Below are positions 13,768-19,633 of a DNA stretch of 19,633 nt, in pieces. Under the pieces are notes generated by a model, which was not told the origin of the DNA, did not search any database, and saw nothing but the letters and a program-made list of their open reading frames with translations. Origin of the DNA: Desulfobulbus sp. (GTDB lineage: Bacteria > Pseudomonadota > Gammaproteobacteria > Burkholderiales > Rhodocyclaceae); assembly GCA_009782025.1 (NCBI GenBank), contig WQUQ01000290.1, positions 1-19,633 of the forward strand, read 5' to 3'. Positions within the stretch are counted from its first letter, which is position 1, and each line of letters opens with the position of its first letter. Both the position numbers and the translations under genes were made by a program.

Positions 13768-14907
13768 TCAGAACAATTCGTCTTCCGTCAGCGTTTCGAG
13801 GAAAGCCTCGACACGGATACGGAAAGGGCCAATCGGGTTGGTGATGTCGAATTCCAGGAACAGCGTCGGAATCCCGTTTTCCTCTAGGTACCGCTTGAGA
13901 TCCGGGTAATCGCCCTCGTGCGGATCGCAGAATTTCTGTTGCAGGAAAATCGCGGCGCGAGCGTTGAATTCCTTGGCCAGACCCAATACATGGTCATAAC
14001 GGGTATGCAGCGGGTAATCCTTGGTCGGGCAGGCCGGGCGATCGCAATAGCGGTCGGCGATAGCCTTGATCGGGTCGTCGTCCTTTTTCGATTCGTTCCA
14101 GAAATAACGGGTACCGGAACACTGATCGTCGATGACGATGGTGCCGCCGACCGACTCGATCATGTTCATGAAAGCGAGATCGTCGTTTTCCGAACCAATG
14201 GTCATGAAACGGATGCCCTCGGGGCGATTCAGCTTGCGCATCGGCAGCGCCGCCAGCACTTTCTTCAGTTGCTCGTTGTGCTCGCGCTTGTCGACGAACT
14301 GCGCGGTCAGCGCCGCCAGCAGGCATTCGACGCCGGTCACTTGCGGGTCGGTCGCCTTGCGATACTCGAACAGCTCGCGCAGCAGACGGCGGTTTTCGTC
14401 GACGACGGCCAGCGCCTCCGTGAGCATCGCGCTGGTCAGCGTCTTGCCGGTCAATACCTGAATGAATTCACGGAAAGATTGCACCTCGGCGTAGTGCGCC
14501 TTGCGGGCATGCGGCGACTGCACCTCGTTGGGCATCGGGATGAAATAATCCCATTGCACGCTCGGCACATGCAGACGCCAGGAACCGAAAGTCTGCCGGT
14601 ACTGGATGCACGACTGTGCCAGCACGACGCCCTCGGCGTAATCGAACCGGCCCAGCAGGCCCTGCGCCAGAGAATCGCGACAGAACGGGCAGAACATCCC
14701 GAAAATGTGCGGTTCTGTCACATTCTGTGGCTCATGCGCCCCCAGCACCCGTACCGGCAACATCCCGGCGGCAAGCAAAATCTCCTCCGGAGTATAGGTA
14801 CACATCGTCGCCACCACCTGCCCTCCGGTACGAGCTTTCCAGGCGCGCGCATAGTCGTGCCGCTTTTCATACCAGTTCTTGAACTGATCAAACAATCCAT
14901 CGCTCAT
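13768..14907 (-). CDS. bzdN: Benzoyl-CoA reductase, ring-reducing subunit BzdN
   Basis: A 379-residue partner of BzdO, of the same HgdB/BcrC family. Cysteines at C36 (ATMCTYTPEE), C73/C76 (FCPFCRDS) and C100 (AQSCIQY) are the likely cluster ligands; TYTPEEIL..AAG near residues 37-48 is typical of these proteins. The start is the ATG at 14907, which has GTGGAG six bases upstream. Longer readings of the same frame up to 15012 begin upstream of the predicted transcription start (about 14990), so they are rejected. It is the first gene of the structural operon and the one directly controlled by the promoter described next to it. Confidence 0.93.
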   Translation of the reverse strand: MSDGLFDQFKNWYEKRHDYARAWKARTGGQVVATMCTYTPEEILLAAGMLPVRVLGAHEPQNVTEPHIFGMFCPFCRDSLAQGLLGRFDYAEGVVLAQSCIQYRQTFGSWRLHVPSVQWDYFIPMPNEVQSPHARKAHYAEVQSFREFIQVLTGKTLTSAMLTEALAVVDENRRLLRELFEYRKATDPQVTGVECLLAALTAQFVDKREHNEQLKKVLAALPMRKLNRPEGIRFMTIGSENDDLAFMNMIESVGGTIVIDDQCSGTRYFWNESKKDDDPIKAIADRYCDRPACPTKDYPLHTRYDHVLGLAKEFNARAAIFLQQKFCDPHEGDYPDLKRYLEENGIPTLFLEFDITNPIGPFRIRVEAFLETLTEDELF

Positions 14908-14940
14908 TGGTATCTCCACTCCTTCGCTCATTGAGTTCAT

Positions 14941-14959
14941 GCCGGCCTGATGCACCGGC
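14941..14959 (-). promoter_or_regulatory. Leader-region inverted repeat containing a third TGCA
   Basis: In the predicted bzdN leader, GCCGG (14941-14945) and CCGGC (14955-14959) form a short inverted repeat whose 9-nt loop holds a TGCA at 14951-14954. BzdR-type operators use TGCA, so this could be an auxiliary half-site, or simply a small leader hairpin. It is a weak call. Confidence 0.3.
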
Positions 14960-14983
14960 CAATCAGAAATATATTCCCCTTGG

Positions 14984-14997
14984 TGCACAATAGTGCA
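14984..14997 (-). promoter_or_regulatory. BzdR-type operator TGCA-N6-TGCA over the bzdN promoter
   Basis: Two TGCA tetramers separated by exactly six bases (14984-14987 and 14994-14997). TGCA repeats with this spacing are the operator signature described for BzdR of Azoarcus sp. CIB. The site overlaps the last base of the predicted -10 element and the transcription start, where a bound repressor would block RNA polymerase. bzdR itself ends about 130 nt away. Confidence 0.8.
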
Positions 14998-15002
14998 ATA
15001 TA
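14997..15002 (-). promoter_or_regulatory. Predicted -10 element of the bzdN promoter
   Basis: Read on the minus strand the hexamer is TATATT, placing the start of transcription at about 14990 and a leader of about 83 nt. There is no good -35; instead the FNR-type palindrome is centred about 40.5 bases upstream, the geometry of a class II activated promoter. Confidence 0.7.
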
Positions 15003-15021
15003 CAGAGAACAAGGCAGGAAA

Positions 15022-15039
15022 TGTTGACCTGGGTCAACA
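15022..15039 (-). promoter_or_regulatory. FNR/CRP-family activator site upstream of bzdN
   Basis: A perfect 8-2-8 palindrome, TGTTGACC-TG-GGTCAACA, containing TTGAC-N4-GTCAA against the FNR consensus TTGAT-N4-ATCAA. Its centre (15030.5) is about 40.5 bases upstream of the predicted start. In Azoarcus sp. CIB the FNR-like activator AcpR binds at the equivalent place in the PN promoter. The C/G at the fifth positions instead of T/A is closer to Dnr/NNR-type sites, so either an oxygen- or a nitric-oxide-responsive paralogue may act. Confidence 0.8.
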
Positions 15040-15068
15040 GATCGTCAGAACGGGGTTTTTCAACGCCA

Positions 15069-15094
15069 GCCAGGCGCGGAAGCTCGCGCCTGGC
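15069..15094 (-). terminator. GC-rich hairpin after bzdR, without a T-run
   Basis: A perfect 10-base inverted repeat, GCCAGGCGCG (15069-15078) and CGCGCCTGGC (15085-15094), with a 6-nt loop, lying 32 nt past the bzdR stop. On the bzdR transcript the following bases are A-rich rather than U-rich, so intrinsic termination would be weak; read-through from bzdR into bzdN is plausible. It also lies just upstream of the FNR-type site. Confidence 0.45.
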
Positions 15095-15126
15095 GCCGCC
15101 GACCAAACCGGCCGCGAGCCAGCCGC

Positions 15127-16023
15127 TCAGGCGGCAAGCCGGTTGAGAATTTCGGCGAAGCTCTCGGCGACCTGGGCGCCAGTGGTGTCGATGGTGAAAT
15201 CCGCTTTGCGATACATCGGCTCGCGGCCATCGAGGATGCGCTGCAAATCCTTCAGCGCCTGGCGGTCGTCGCCCATCATCGGTCGCCGGTCGCCCTGCTC
15301 GATGACGCGCGACAGATGCTCGGCCGGGCTGGCCTTGATCCAGATCGTGCAACAGTTGGTCAATAACTCGTCGAACGTGACCGCTTCGGTAACGATGCTG
15401 CCGCCAGCCGACATCACGAAGGCATCGTATTCAGCCAGAATCCATTCCAGCGCCCGCCGCTCATAACGCCGGTAGGCCGCTTGGCCGTAAAGGGAAAAAA
15501 TTTCCGCCAGCGGCACGCCCGCCAGTTTCTCGATGACGCTTGCCAGTTCGACGAAGCGCACCCGCCTCCGCTCAGCCAGCATCCGGCCCAGGGTGCTTTT
15601 GCCCGCACCACGCAGACCGATGAGGGCGATGCGGTCGCGCCGCCCGTCTTTTTCAAAGGCGCTCATCAGCAACTGACGGGCGCTGCCCAACTGCGCCGCC
15701 GTCAACCGCGACAGGTATTCAATCAGCAAGGTGAGTTCGGGCGAGCGCTCACTGTCGACGCGAACAACATCTTCCAGCGGCATCGCCAGTGCCTGCGCAA
15801 CCCGGCGCAGCCGCGCCACTGAGATATTGCCGTCGCCGGCCTCCAGTTTGGCGAGAAAACGCAGCGACACCCCGGAGCCGCGCACCAGATCGGCTCGCGT
15901 CATGCCGCGCCGCAGACGCAGATCGTGGATACGCTCGCCCAGGGCACGCAAATAATCGCGCCGATCCTCATTGTCCATGGGTGAATCATCGTCGCCCGCT
16001 GAATCCAGATTCTTGTCTTTCAT
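15127..16023 (-). CDS. bzdR: BzdR benzoyl-CoA-responsive transcriptional repressor
   Basis: A 298-residue two-domain regulator. Residues about 23-90 form an XRE-type helix-turn-helix (LGERIHDLRLRRGMTRADL...SLRFLAKLEAGDGNISV). A linker leads to a shikimate-kinase-like C-terminal domain with the P-loop GLRGAGKST at 136-144. This fusion and the length match BzdR of Azoarcus sp. CIB, where the kinase-like domain senses benzoyl-CoA and relieves repression of the catabolic promoter. BoxR of the aerobic box pathway has the same architecture, so sequence alone does not separate them; the adjacent bzdN operon decides. No Shine-Dalgarno sequence is visible before the ATG at 16023, suggesting low translation. 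An internal ATG (residue 16) also lacks one. Confidence 0.9.
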   Translation of the reverse strand: MKDKNLDSAGDDDSPMDNEDRRDYLRALGERIHDLRLRRGMTRADLVRGSGVSLRFLAKLEAGDGNISVARLRRVAQALAMPLEDVVRVDSERSPELTLLIEYLSRLTAAQLGSARQLLMSAFEKDGRRDRIALIGLRGAGKSTLGRMLAERRRVRFVELASVIEKLAGVPLAEIFSLYGQAAYRRYERRALEWILAEYDAFVMSAGGSIVTEAVTFDELLTNCCTIWIKASPAEHLSRVIEQGDRRPMMGDDRQALKDLQRILDGREPMYRKADFTIDTTGAQVAESFAEILNRLAA

Positions 16024-16041
16024 GATGGACGTGGTTCAACT

Positions 16042-16061
16042 CGTTTCGCACGAAACGTGCA
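16042..16061 (-). promoter_or_regulatory. Palindrome and TGCA at the predicted bzdR transcription start
   Basis: CGTTTCG-CA-CGAAACG is a perfect 7-2-7 palindrome at 16042-16057, immediately next to a TGCA (16058-16061). On the minus strand a possible -10, TATAGT (16066-16061), and a poor -35, TTGGGT (16089-16084, 17-base spacer, inside the end of the LysR gene), would put the start of transcription inside the palindrome. This is the position of an autoregulatory operator, and the same bases could form a hairpin at the 5' end of the mRNA. Confidence 0.5.
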
Positions 16062-16075
16062 CTATAATTCGTTTG

Positions 16076-16987
16076 CTATTCCAACCCAAAGGCTTCTCGA
16101 TATATTTCCGCCTCTCCCACCAGCCAGTCCCGAAAGGCGTGGAACAGCGGAGATTCGGAATGCTGTTCGGGGAAGATCAGATAATACGCTCTGTCGCTGA
16201 AGCATTCGTGTTCGACAGGGATTACCAGCCGGCCATCGCGGATTTCTTCCTCAATCAGCATCGGAGGGATCAGGGCTACGCCCATGCCGGCCATCACGCC
16301 CTGCGCCAGCATGCTGAACAGTTCAAAACGCGAGCCGGTCATGTCGTGGGGCACGCGCAGCCCAAACGACGAAAACCACTGCCGCCAGGCATAGGGGCGC
16401 GTCGCCTGTTGCAGCAGGGGCAGGGCGGCGATGGCCTCGGCGCTCCTTTCGGCCAGCAGCGGCAGCAATTGGGGGCTGATCACCGGAACCAGCTTCTCGC
16501 GCATGAGAAAGATGGAGCGGGTGCCCGGCCAGTTGGCGTCGCCACAGTAAATTGCCGCGTCGAAATCGCTCCCCTGAAAGGCGAAGGGACGGGTGCGATT
16601 GTTCAGATTGACCGCAGCATCGGGGCGCATTTGCAGAAAATCGCGCAGGCGCGGCAGCAGCCATTTGGTTGCAAAGGAAGGAACCACGGCCAGATCCAGT
16701 ATCCCGCCCTGGCCCCGGCGGGTCATGATCGACAGAGTGTCGCGCTCCACCTCGTCCAGGCGAGCGGCGATCAGGCGGCTGTAGGAAAGCCCCGCCTCCG
16801 TCAGCTTCATGCCGCGCCGGGTGCGGCGAAACAGGGGTAACCCGAGAAATTCCTCAAGCCCCGCCATCTGACGGCAAATGGCGCTATGGGTCAAAGACAG
16901 CTCCTCGGCTGCCCGGGAAAAGCTTTCGTGCCTGGCCGCCGCATCAAAGGCGATCATCGCGGCGGTGCTGGGAATTTTACGGCGCAT
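16076..16987 (-). CDS. gcdR: LysR-type regulator of glutaryl-CoA dehydrogenase (GcdR-like)
   Basis: A 303-residue LysR-family protein of the GcvA-like branch. The winged helix-turn-helix occupies residues about 8-67 (FDAAARHESFSRAAEELSLT and the wing LFRRTRRGMKLTEAG); the effector-binding periplasmic-protein fold follows from about 95. It starts at the ATG at 16987 with no clear ribosome-binding site. It is divergent from gcdH with 170 nt between the starts, and a LysR box lies in that gap. A GcdR LysR regulator of gcdH is known in Azoarcus sp. CIB and pseudomonads; the name here rests on arrangement. Downstream, bzdR begins only 52 nt away on the same strand with no terminator between, so its transcript may run into bzdR. 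Confidence 0.8.
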   Translation of the reverse strand: MRRKIPSTAAMIAFDAAARHESFSRAAEELSLTHSAICRQMAGLEEFLGLPLFRRTRRGMKLTEAGLSYSRLIAARLDEVERDTLSIMTRRGQGGILDLAVVPSFATKWLLPRLRDFLQMRPDAAVNLNNRTRPFAFQGSDFDAAIYCGDANWPGTRSIFLMREKLVPVISPQLLPLLAERSAEAIAALPLLQQATRPYAWRQWFSSFGLRVPHDMTGSRFELFSMLAQGVMAGMGVALIPPMLIEEEIRDGRLVIPVEHECFSDRAYYLIFPEQHSESPLFHAFRDWLVGEAEIYREAFGLE

Positions 16988-17003
16988 AATGCCAAATCTT
17001 AGT

Positions 17004-17020
17004 TGTGCGATTTATGCACA
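17004..17020 (+). promoter_or_regulatory. LysR-type binding site between gcdR and gcdH
   Basis: TGTGC-N7-GCACA, a perfect inverted repeat with an inner T-N11-A (TGC-N7-GCA). Its centre is at about -64 relative to the predicted gcdH start, the usual place for a LysR recognition site. It is only 17 nt from the gcdR start codon, so it could also mediate autorepression. Confidence 0.65.
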
Positions 17021-17040
17021 TTTTGGTGAAAATTTATCGT

Positions 17041-17069
17041 TTGCACAAGCCAGATGCCCTCTCTACGAT
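17041..17069 (+). promoter_or_regulatory. Predicted gcdH promoter
   Basis: TTGCAC (17041-17046) and TACGAT (17064-17069) with a 17-base spacer; transcription would begin near 17076, giving a leader of about 80 nt. Both hexamers are imperfect, as expected for a promoter that needs an activator. Confidence 0.5.
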
Positions 17070-17157
17070 GGATACATTTGCGTGCTGGCCGCATGAGTTT
17101 GCCGTACCTATTCGCCGCAAACCAATCCATTCATTTTGTTTGACGAGGAGAACAGCA

Positions 17158-18348
17158 ATGGCTGCAAACAAGGCCGCCGCCTTCAACTGGGAAGACCCCT
17201 TCGCTCTCGATGCGCAGTTGACGCAAGAGGAGCGCATGATCCGCGATACGACGTTTGATTACTGCCAGGGCAAACTCCAGCCGCGCGTTCTCGAAGCCTT
17301 CCGCCACGAGCGGACGGATCGCGCCATCTTCAATGAAATGGGCGAACTCGGCCTCCTTGGCCCGACCATCCCCGAGCAATACGGCGGCGCCGGGCTGGGT
17401 TATGTCGCCTACGGCCTGATCGCCCGCGAAGTCGAGCGCGTCGATTCAGGCTATCGCTCGATGATGAGCGTCCAATCCTCGCTGGTCATGGTGCCAATCA
17501 ACGAATTTGGCACCGAGGCGCAGAAGCAGAAATATCTGCCCAAACTGGCGACGGGCGAATGGGTCGGCTGCTTCGGCCTGACCGAACCCAACCACGGTTC
17601 CGACCCCGGCTCGATGATTACCACCGCCCGCAAGGTTCCCGGCGGTTACCGGCTGAACGGCGCCAAGATGTGGATCACCAATTCGCCCATCGCCGATGTT
17701 TTTGTCGTCTGGGCGAAAACCGACGACGGCCAGATTCGTGGCTTCATTCTGGAAAAAGGAACCAAGGGCCTGTCTGCCCCGGCCATCCACGGCAAGGTCG
17801 GGCTGCGCGCCTCGATCACCGGCGAAATCGTCATGGACGACGTGTTTGTCCCCGACGAGCAATACATGCCCGGCGTGCGCGGCTTGAAGGGGCCGTTCAC
17901 CTGCCTCAATTCCGCCCGCTACGGTATCGCCTGGGGCGCACTCGGGGCCGCCGAGGATTGTCTGCGCACGGCGCGCCAGTATGTGCTCGACCGTAAGCAA
18001 TTCGGCCGCCCGCTGGCCGCCAATCAACTGATCCAGAAAAAACTGGCCGACATGCTGACCGAAATCTCGCTCGGCCTCCAGGCTTGCCTGCGTCTGGGCC
18101 GAATGAAGGACGAAGGCCATCCGCCAGTCGAACTGACATCGATCGTCAAGCGTAATTCCTGTGGCAAATCGCTGGAAATCGCCCGCGTCGCCCGCGACAT
18201 GCTGGGCGGCAACGGCATTTCCGATGAATTCTCGGTCATCCGCCACATGGTCAATCTGGAAGTCGTCAATACCTATGAAGGCACGCACGACATCCACGCC
18301 CTGATCCTCGGCCGGGCCATCACCGACATTCCGGCATTCGCCAATTGA
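17158..18348 (+). CDS. gcdH: Glutaryl-CoA dehydrogenase (decarboxylating)
   Basis: A 396-residue acyl-CoA dehydrogenase that oxidises and decarboxylates glutaryl-CoA to crotonyl-CoA, passing electrons to electron-transfer flavoprotein. FAD-binding segments [17 protein letters not shown] (137-153) and [17 protein letters not shown] are present, the catalytic base is Glu374 in YEGTHDIH, and E93, R100 and S101 in [18 protein letters not shown] correspond to residues conserved in decarboxylating enzymes. GAGGAG precedes the ATG at 17158; the frame is open back to about 17005, but that stretch lies over the promoter. It supplies the lower-pathway step that follows beta-oxidation of 3-hydroxypimelyl-CoA. 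Confidence 0.95.
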   Translation: MAANKAAAFNWEDPFALDAQLTQEERMIRDTTFDYCQGKLQPRVLEAFRHERTDRAIFNEMGELGLLGPTIPEQYGGAGLGYVAYGLIAREVERVDSGYRSMMSVQSSLVMVPINEFGTEAQKQKYLPKLATGEWVGCFGLTEPNHGSDPGSMITTARKVPGGYRLNGAKMWITNSPIADVFVVWAKTDDGQIRGFILEKGTKGLSAPAIHGKVGLRASITGEIVMDDVFVPDEQYMPGVRGLKGPFTCLNSARYGIAWGALGAAEDCLRTARQYVLDRKQFGRPLAANQLIQKKLADMLTEISLGLQACLRLGRMKDEGHPPVELTSIVKRNSCGKSLEIARVARDMLGGNGISDEFSVIRHMVNLEVVNTYEGTHDIHALILGRAITDIPAFAN

Positions 18349-18355
18349 GCGCCGC

Positions 18356-18383
18356 GACCGCTCCATGCTCGCATGGAGCGGTC
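18356..18383 (+). terminator. Hairpin terminator after gcdH
   Basis: A perfect 12-base stem, GACCGCTCCATG and CATGGAGCGGTC, with a CTCG tetraloop, begins seven bases after the gcdH stop and is followed by ATTTC. The T-run is short but the stem is strong. Confidence 0.75.
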
Positions 18384-18405
18384 ATTTCGATGGGAATGTC
18401 TGAAC

Positions 18406-18448
18406 TTGACTCGCATCATTCCCGCAGCGGTCAGGCGGAAATGACAAT
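18406..18448 (+). promoter_or_regulatory. Candidate FNR-type promoter of the hemerythrin gene
   Basis: TTGAC-N4-ATCAT at 18406-18419 matches eight of ten positions of the FNR half-sites. GACAAT at 18443-18448 could be the -10, giving a start near 18455 and placing the FNR-type site at about -42. The geometry is right for class II activation, but each element alone is imperfect. Confidence 0.5.
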
Positions 18449-18499
18449 GGGTGCCAATAAAGACCAAACTGGTCGTTCCCTTTTCAAAGGAGCCATGTC

Positions 18500-18943
18500 A
18501 TGCCCCGTCTGACCCAGATACTCGAAGATCATCACAGCCGCTGCGACGACAGCTTCGCCGCCGCCGAAGCCGCCGTGCAAGGCAAGCGCTGGCAAGAAGC
18601 AACGGCACACTACCAAGCCTTCCACGCGGGCATGGAGAGCCATTTCAGCGCCGAGGAAACCCTGCTTTTCCCGACGTTTGAATCCGCCACCGGCGAAAGC
18701 GGCGGGCCGACGCAAGTCATGCGTGGCGAGCACACCCAGATGCGCGCCCTGCTCGCCGCCATGGCCGAAGCGATTGAAGCCAGGGACGCCGACGAATACG
18801 CCGGCCAGGCGGAAACCCTGCTAATCATGATGCAGCAGCACAATCTCAAGGAGGAGAACATCCTCTACCCCATGTGCGACAGCGCCATCCCCCCGGCTGA
18901 CGGCCAACGGCTGATGAACGAAATCCAGCAGGCACTCCGCTAG
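18500..18943 (+). CDS. Hemerythrin HHE-domain protein
   Basis: A 147-residue four-helix protein with a likely non-haem di-iron site. Candidate ligands are H11/H12, H48 and E52 (HFSAEE), H78 (GEHTQMR), and H114 with E118/E119 (QQHNLKEENILYP), in the hemerythrin order. AAAGGAG lies seven bases before the ATG at 18500; a nearby ATG at 18494 is out of frame. Proteins of this family bind O2 or respond to nitric oxide, or help repair Fe-S clusters; the role here is open. It follows gcdH after a terminator and has its own candidate promoter, so it is probably not part of the benzoate pathway. It may be co-transcribed with the membrane protein 90 nt downstream. Confidence 0.85.
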   Translation: MPRLTQILEDHHSRCDDSFAAAEAAVQGKRWQEATAHYQAFHAGMESHFSAEETLLFPTFESATGESGGPTQVMRGEHTQMRALLAAMAEAIEARDADEYAGQAETLLIMMQQHNLKEENILYPMCDSAIPPADGQRLMNEIQQALR

Positions 18944-19033
18944 AGCGCTTGCCAATCAAATGCCGGCAATTTTCGTTGGTGCGCGTTCATTGCTCCCCTC
19001 TCCCGCTTGTCGGAGAAGAGCTGCCGCCCGATC

Positions 19034-19633
19034 ATGCTAGCGCTCTCATTCGAGCAAGCCCCGCCGATTTCCGTCCCGACGCGCTTTTTTCTCACCGCGC
19101 CGCTGTTCGGCATCCTGGCCGGGTTTCTCCTGCTGGCTCAGGGAGGCGATGCGCTCGCAACGCGCTGGGCGCCGGCAAGCCTCGCACTGACCCATCTATT
19201 CACCACCGGCGTCATGCTGCAAGCCATGTGTGGCGCCCTGCTGCAATTCATTCCAGTGGCAGCCGGCGGCAACATCTGGCGGCCGCGCCTGATCGCCTGG
19301 CTGGTTCACCCCGCTCTGTGCGCTGCCACGCTGCTGTTCGCTGGCGCTTTTCTCGGTCAGCGCCCGCTGCTGCTCGACGCGGCGGCCACCCTCTTTGCCT
19401 TCGCTCTGAGCATTTACGCGCTGGCCGTCGGCGCGGCAATCTTCCGGGATGTCGGCAAAAACGACACGATCACGGCGCAGCGCCTGGCCATCGGCGGTTT
19501 GATCGTCACCGTCGCCACCGGCGTGCTGCTGGTGCAGGCGTTGCAAGGCCGGGTCGCTCTGCCCGTCATTCGGACCGTCCACGTACACGTCGTCTGGGGG
19601 CTGGTAGGCTGGGCCGGCGTGCTGCTCATCGGC
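19034..19633 (+). CDS. Multi-span membrane protein, NnrS / haem-copper oxidase subunit I-like (partial)
   Basis: The first 200 residues of a protein that continues past the window end. At least six hydrophobic segments are visible (about 19-36, 49-74, 86-106, 112-135, 148-170, 180-200). Conserved-looking histidines lie in membrane segments: LTHLFTTGVMLQAMCGALLQF near residue 53 and VHVHVVWGLVGWAGVLL near 182. THLF.TG....GAL.Q..PV is reminiscent of NnrS and related haem-copper-like membrane proteins in denitrifiers, consistent with a hemerythrin neighbour, but I cannot fix the family. The ATG at 19034 is the first in frame; the nearest purine-rich site (GGAGAAGAG) is about 13 bases away, so the start is uncertain. 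Confidence 0.6.
   Translation, partial: MLALSFEQAPPISVPTRFFLTAPLFGILAGFLLLAQGGDALATRWAPASLALTHLFTTGVMLQAMCGALLQFIPVAAGGNIWRPRLIAWLVHPALCAATLLFAGAFLGQRPLLLDAAATLFAFALSIYALAVGAAIFRDVGKNDTITAQRLAIGGLIVTVATGVLLVQALQGRVALPVIRTVHVHVVWGLVGWAGVLLIG

Noticed and set aside
12436..14907. 2-Hydroxyglutaryl-CoA (or phenyllactyl-CoA) dehydratase and activator
   Set aside because: The fold family is the same, but two different ATPase subunits, a dedicated ferredoxin and the dienoyl-CoA hydratase, dehydrogenase and ring hydrolase genes show a benzoyl-CoA reductase.
15127..16023. Shikimate kinase as a metabolic enzyme
   Set aside because: The P-loop kinase-like domain is fused to an XRE DNA-binding domain and sits at a bzd promoter; this is the BzdR/BoxR regulator architecture.
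17005..17157. N-terminal extension of gcdH
   Set aside because: The stretch covers the predicted promoter and leader, and the GAGGAG-preceded ATG at 17158 gives the standard glutaryl-CoA dehydrogenase N-terminus.
18950..18975. Possible FNR site (TTG followed by ATCAA) before the membrane protein
   Set aside because: The spacing between half-sites is too short for TTGAT-N4-ATCAA.
1..19633. CRISPR arrays, insertion sequences, tRNA/rRNA genes, attachment sites
   Set aside because: No regular direct-repeat array, transposase, tRNA-like cloverleaf or rRNA-like sequence was noticed on reading; a covariance or repeat search was not possible.

Overview
The window looks like chromosomal DNA of a GC-rich, facultatively anaerobic betaproteobacterium, most likely Rhodocyclales (Azoarcus/Aromatoleum/Thauera/Sulfuritalea-like). 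I infer this from gene content and order, and the species cannot be named from the sequence alone. About 15 kb is an almost complete anaerobic benzoate (benzoyl-CoA) degradation locus of the 'bzd' (Azoarcus) type. All of it is on the minus strand and transcribed from right to left.

Layout of the minus strand in transcription order: gcdR-type LysR regulator (16987-16076), bzdR (16023-15127), then a promoter region with a BzdR-type operator and an FNR-type box (about 15040-14984). After that come bzdN, bzdO, bzdP and bzdQ (ATP-dependent benzoyl-CoA reductase), bzdM (ferredoxin), bzdS (Cys-rich unknown), bzdT (GNAT acetyltransferase), bzdU (PHP-domain hydrolase) and bzdV (large Fe-S/flavin NAD(P)H:ferredoxin oxidoreductase). 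They are followed by bzdW (dienoyl-CoA hydratase), bzdX (6-hydroxycyclohexene-carbonyl-CoA dehydrogenase), bzdY (ring-opening hydrolase), bzdZ (SDR), a paaY-like gamma-carbonic-anhydrase-fold gene, and bzdA (benzoate-CoA ligase, ending at base 15). Gaps inside the run are 4-64 nt, except 133 nt between bzdV and bzdW, so one long operon is likely.

Plus strand, right side: gcdH (glutaryl-CoA dehydrogenase, 17158-18348) diverges from the LysR gene and is followed by a strong hairpin terminator. Then come a hemerythrin-domain protein with a candidate FNR-type promoter and the start of a multi-span membrane protein of the NnrS / heme-copper-oxidase-subunit-I-like type, which runs off the window.

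How it works together: BzdA makes benzoyl-CoA. BzdV and BzdM are expected to deliver low-potential electrons to BzdNOPQ, which reduces the ring to the dienoyl-CoA at the cost of ATP. BzdW, BzdX and BzdY hydrate, oxidise and hydrolytically open the ring to 3-hydroxypimelyl-CoA, and BzdZ may carry out a later or accessory dehydrogenation. beta-Oxidation then gives glutaryl-CoA, which GcdH converts to crotonyl-CoA. BzdR is expected to repress the operon until benzoyl-CoA accumulates, and an FNR/CRP-type factor to activate it without oxygen.

The most notable points are the intact paaY-like gene placed between bzdZ and bzdA, the promoter architecture that can be read directly from the sequence, a palindrome over the predicted bzdR start, the adjacent gcdR/gcdH pair, and the uncharacterised bzdS-bzdT-bzdU block. 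I found no rRNA, tRNA, CRISPR, insertion sequence or attachment site.
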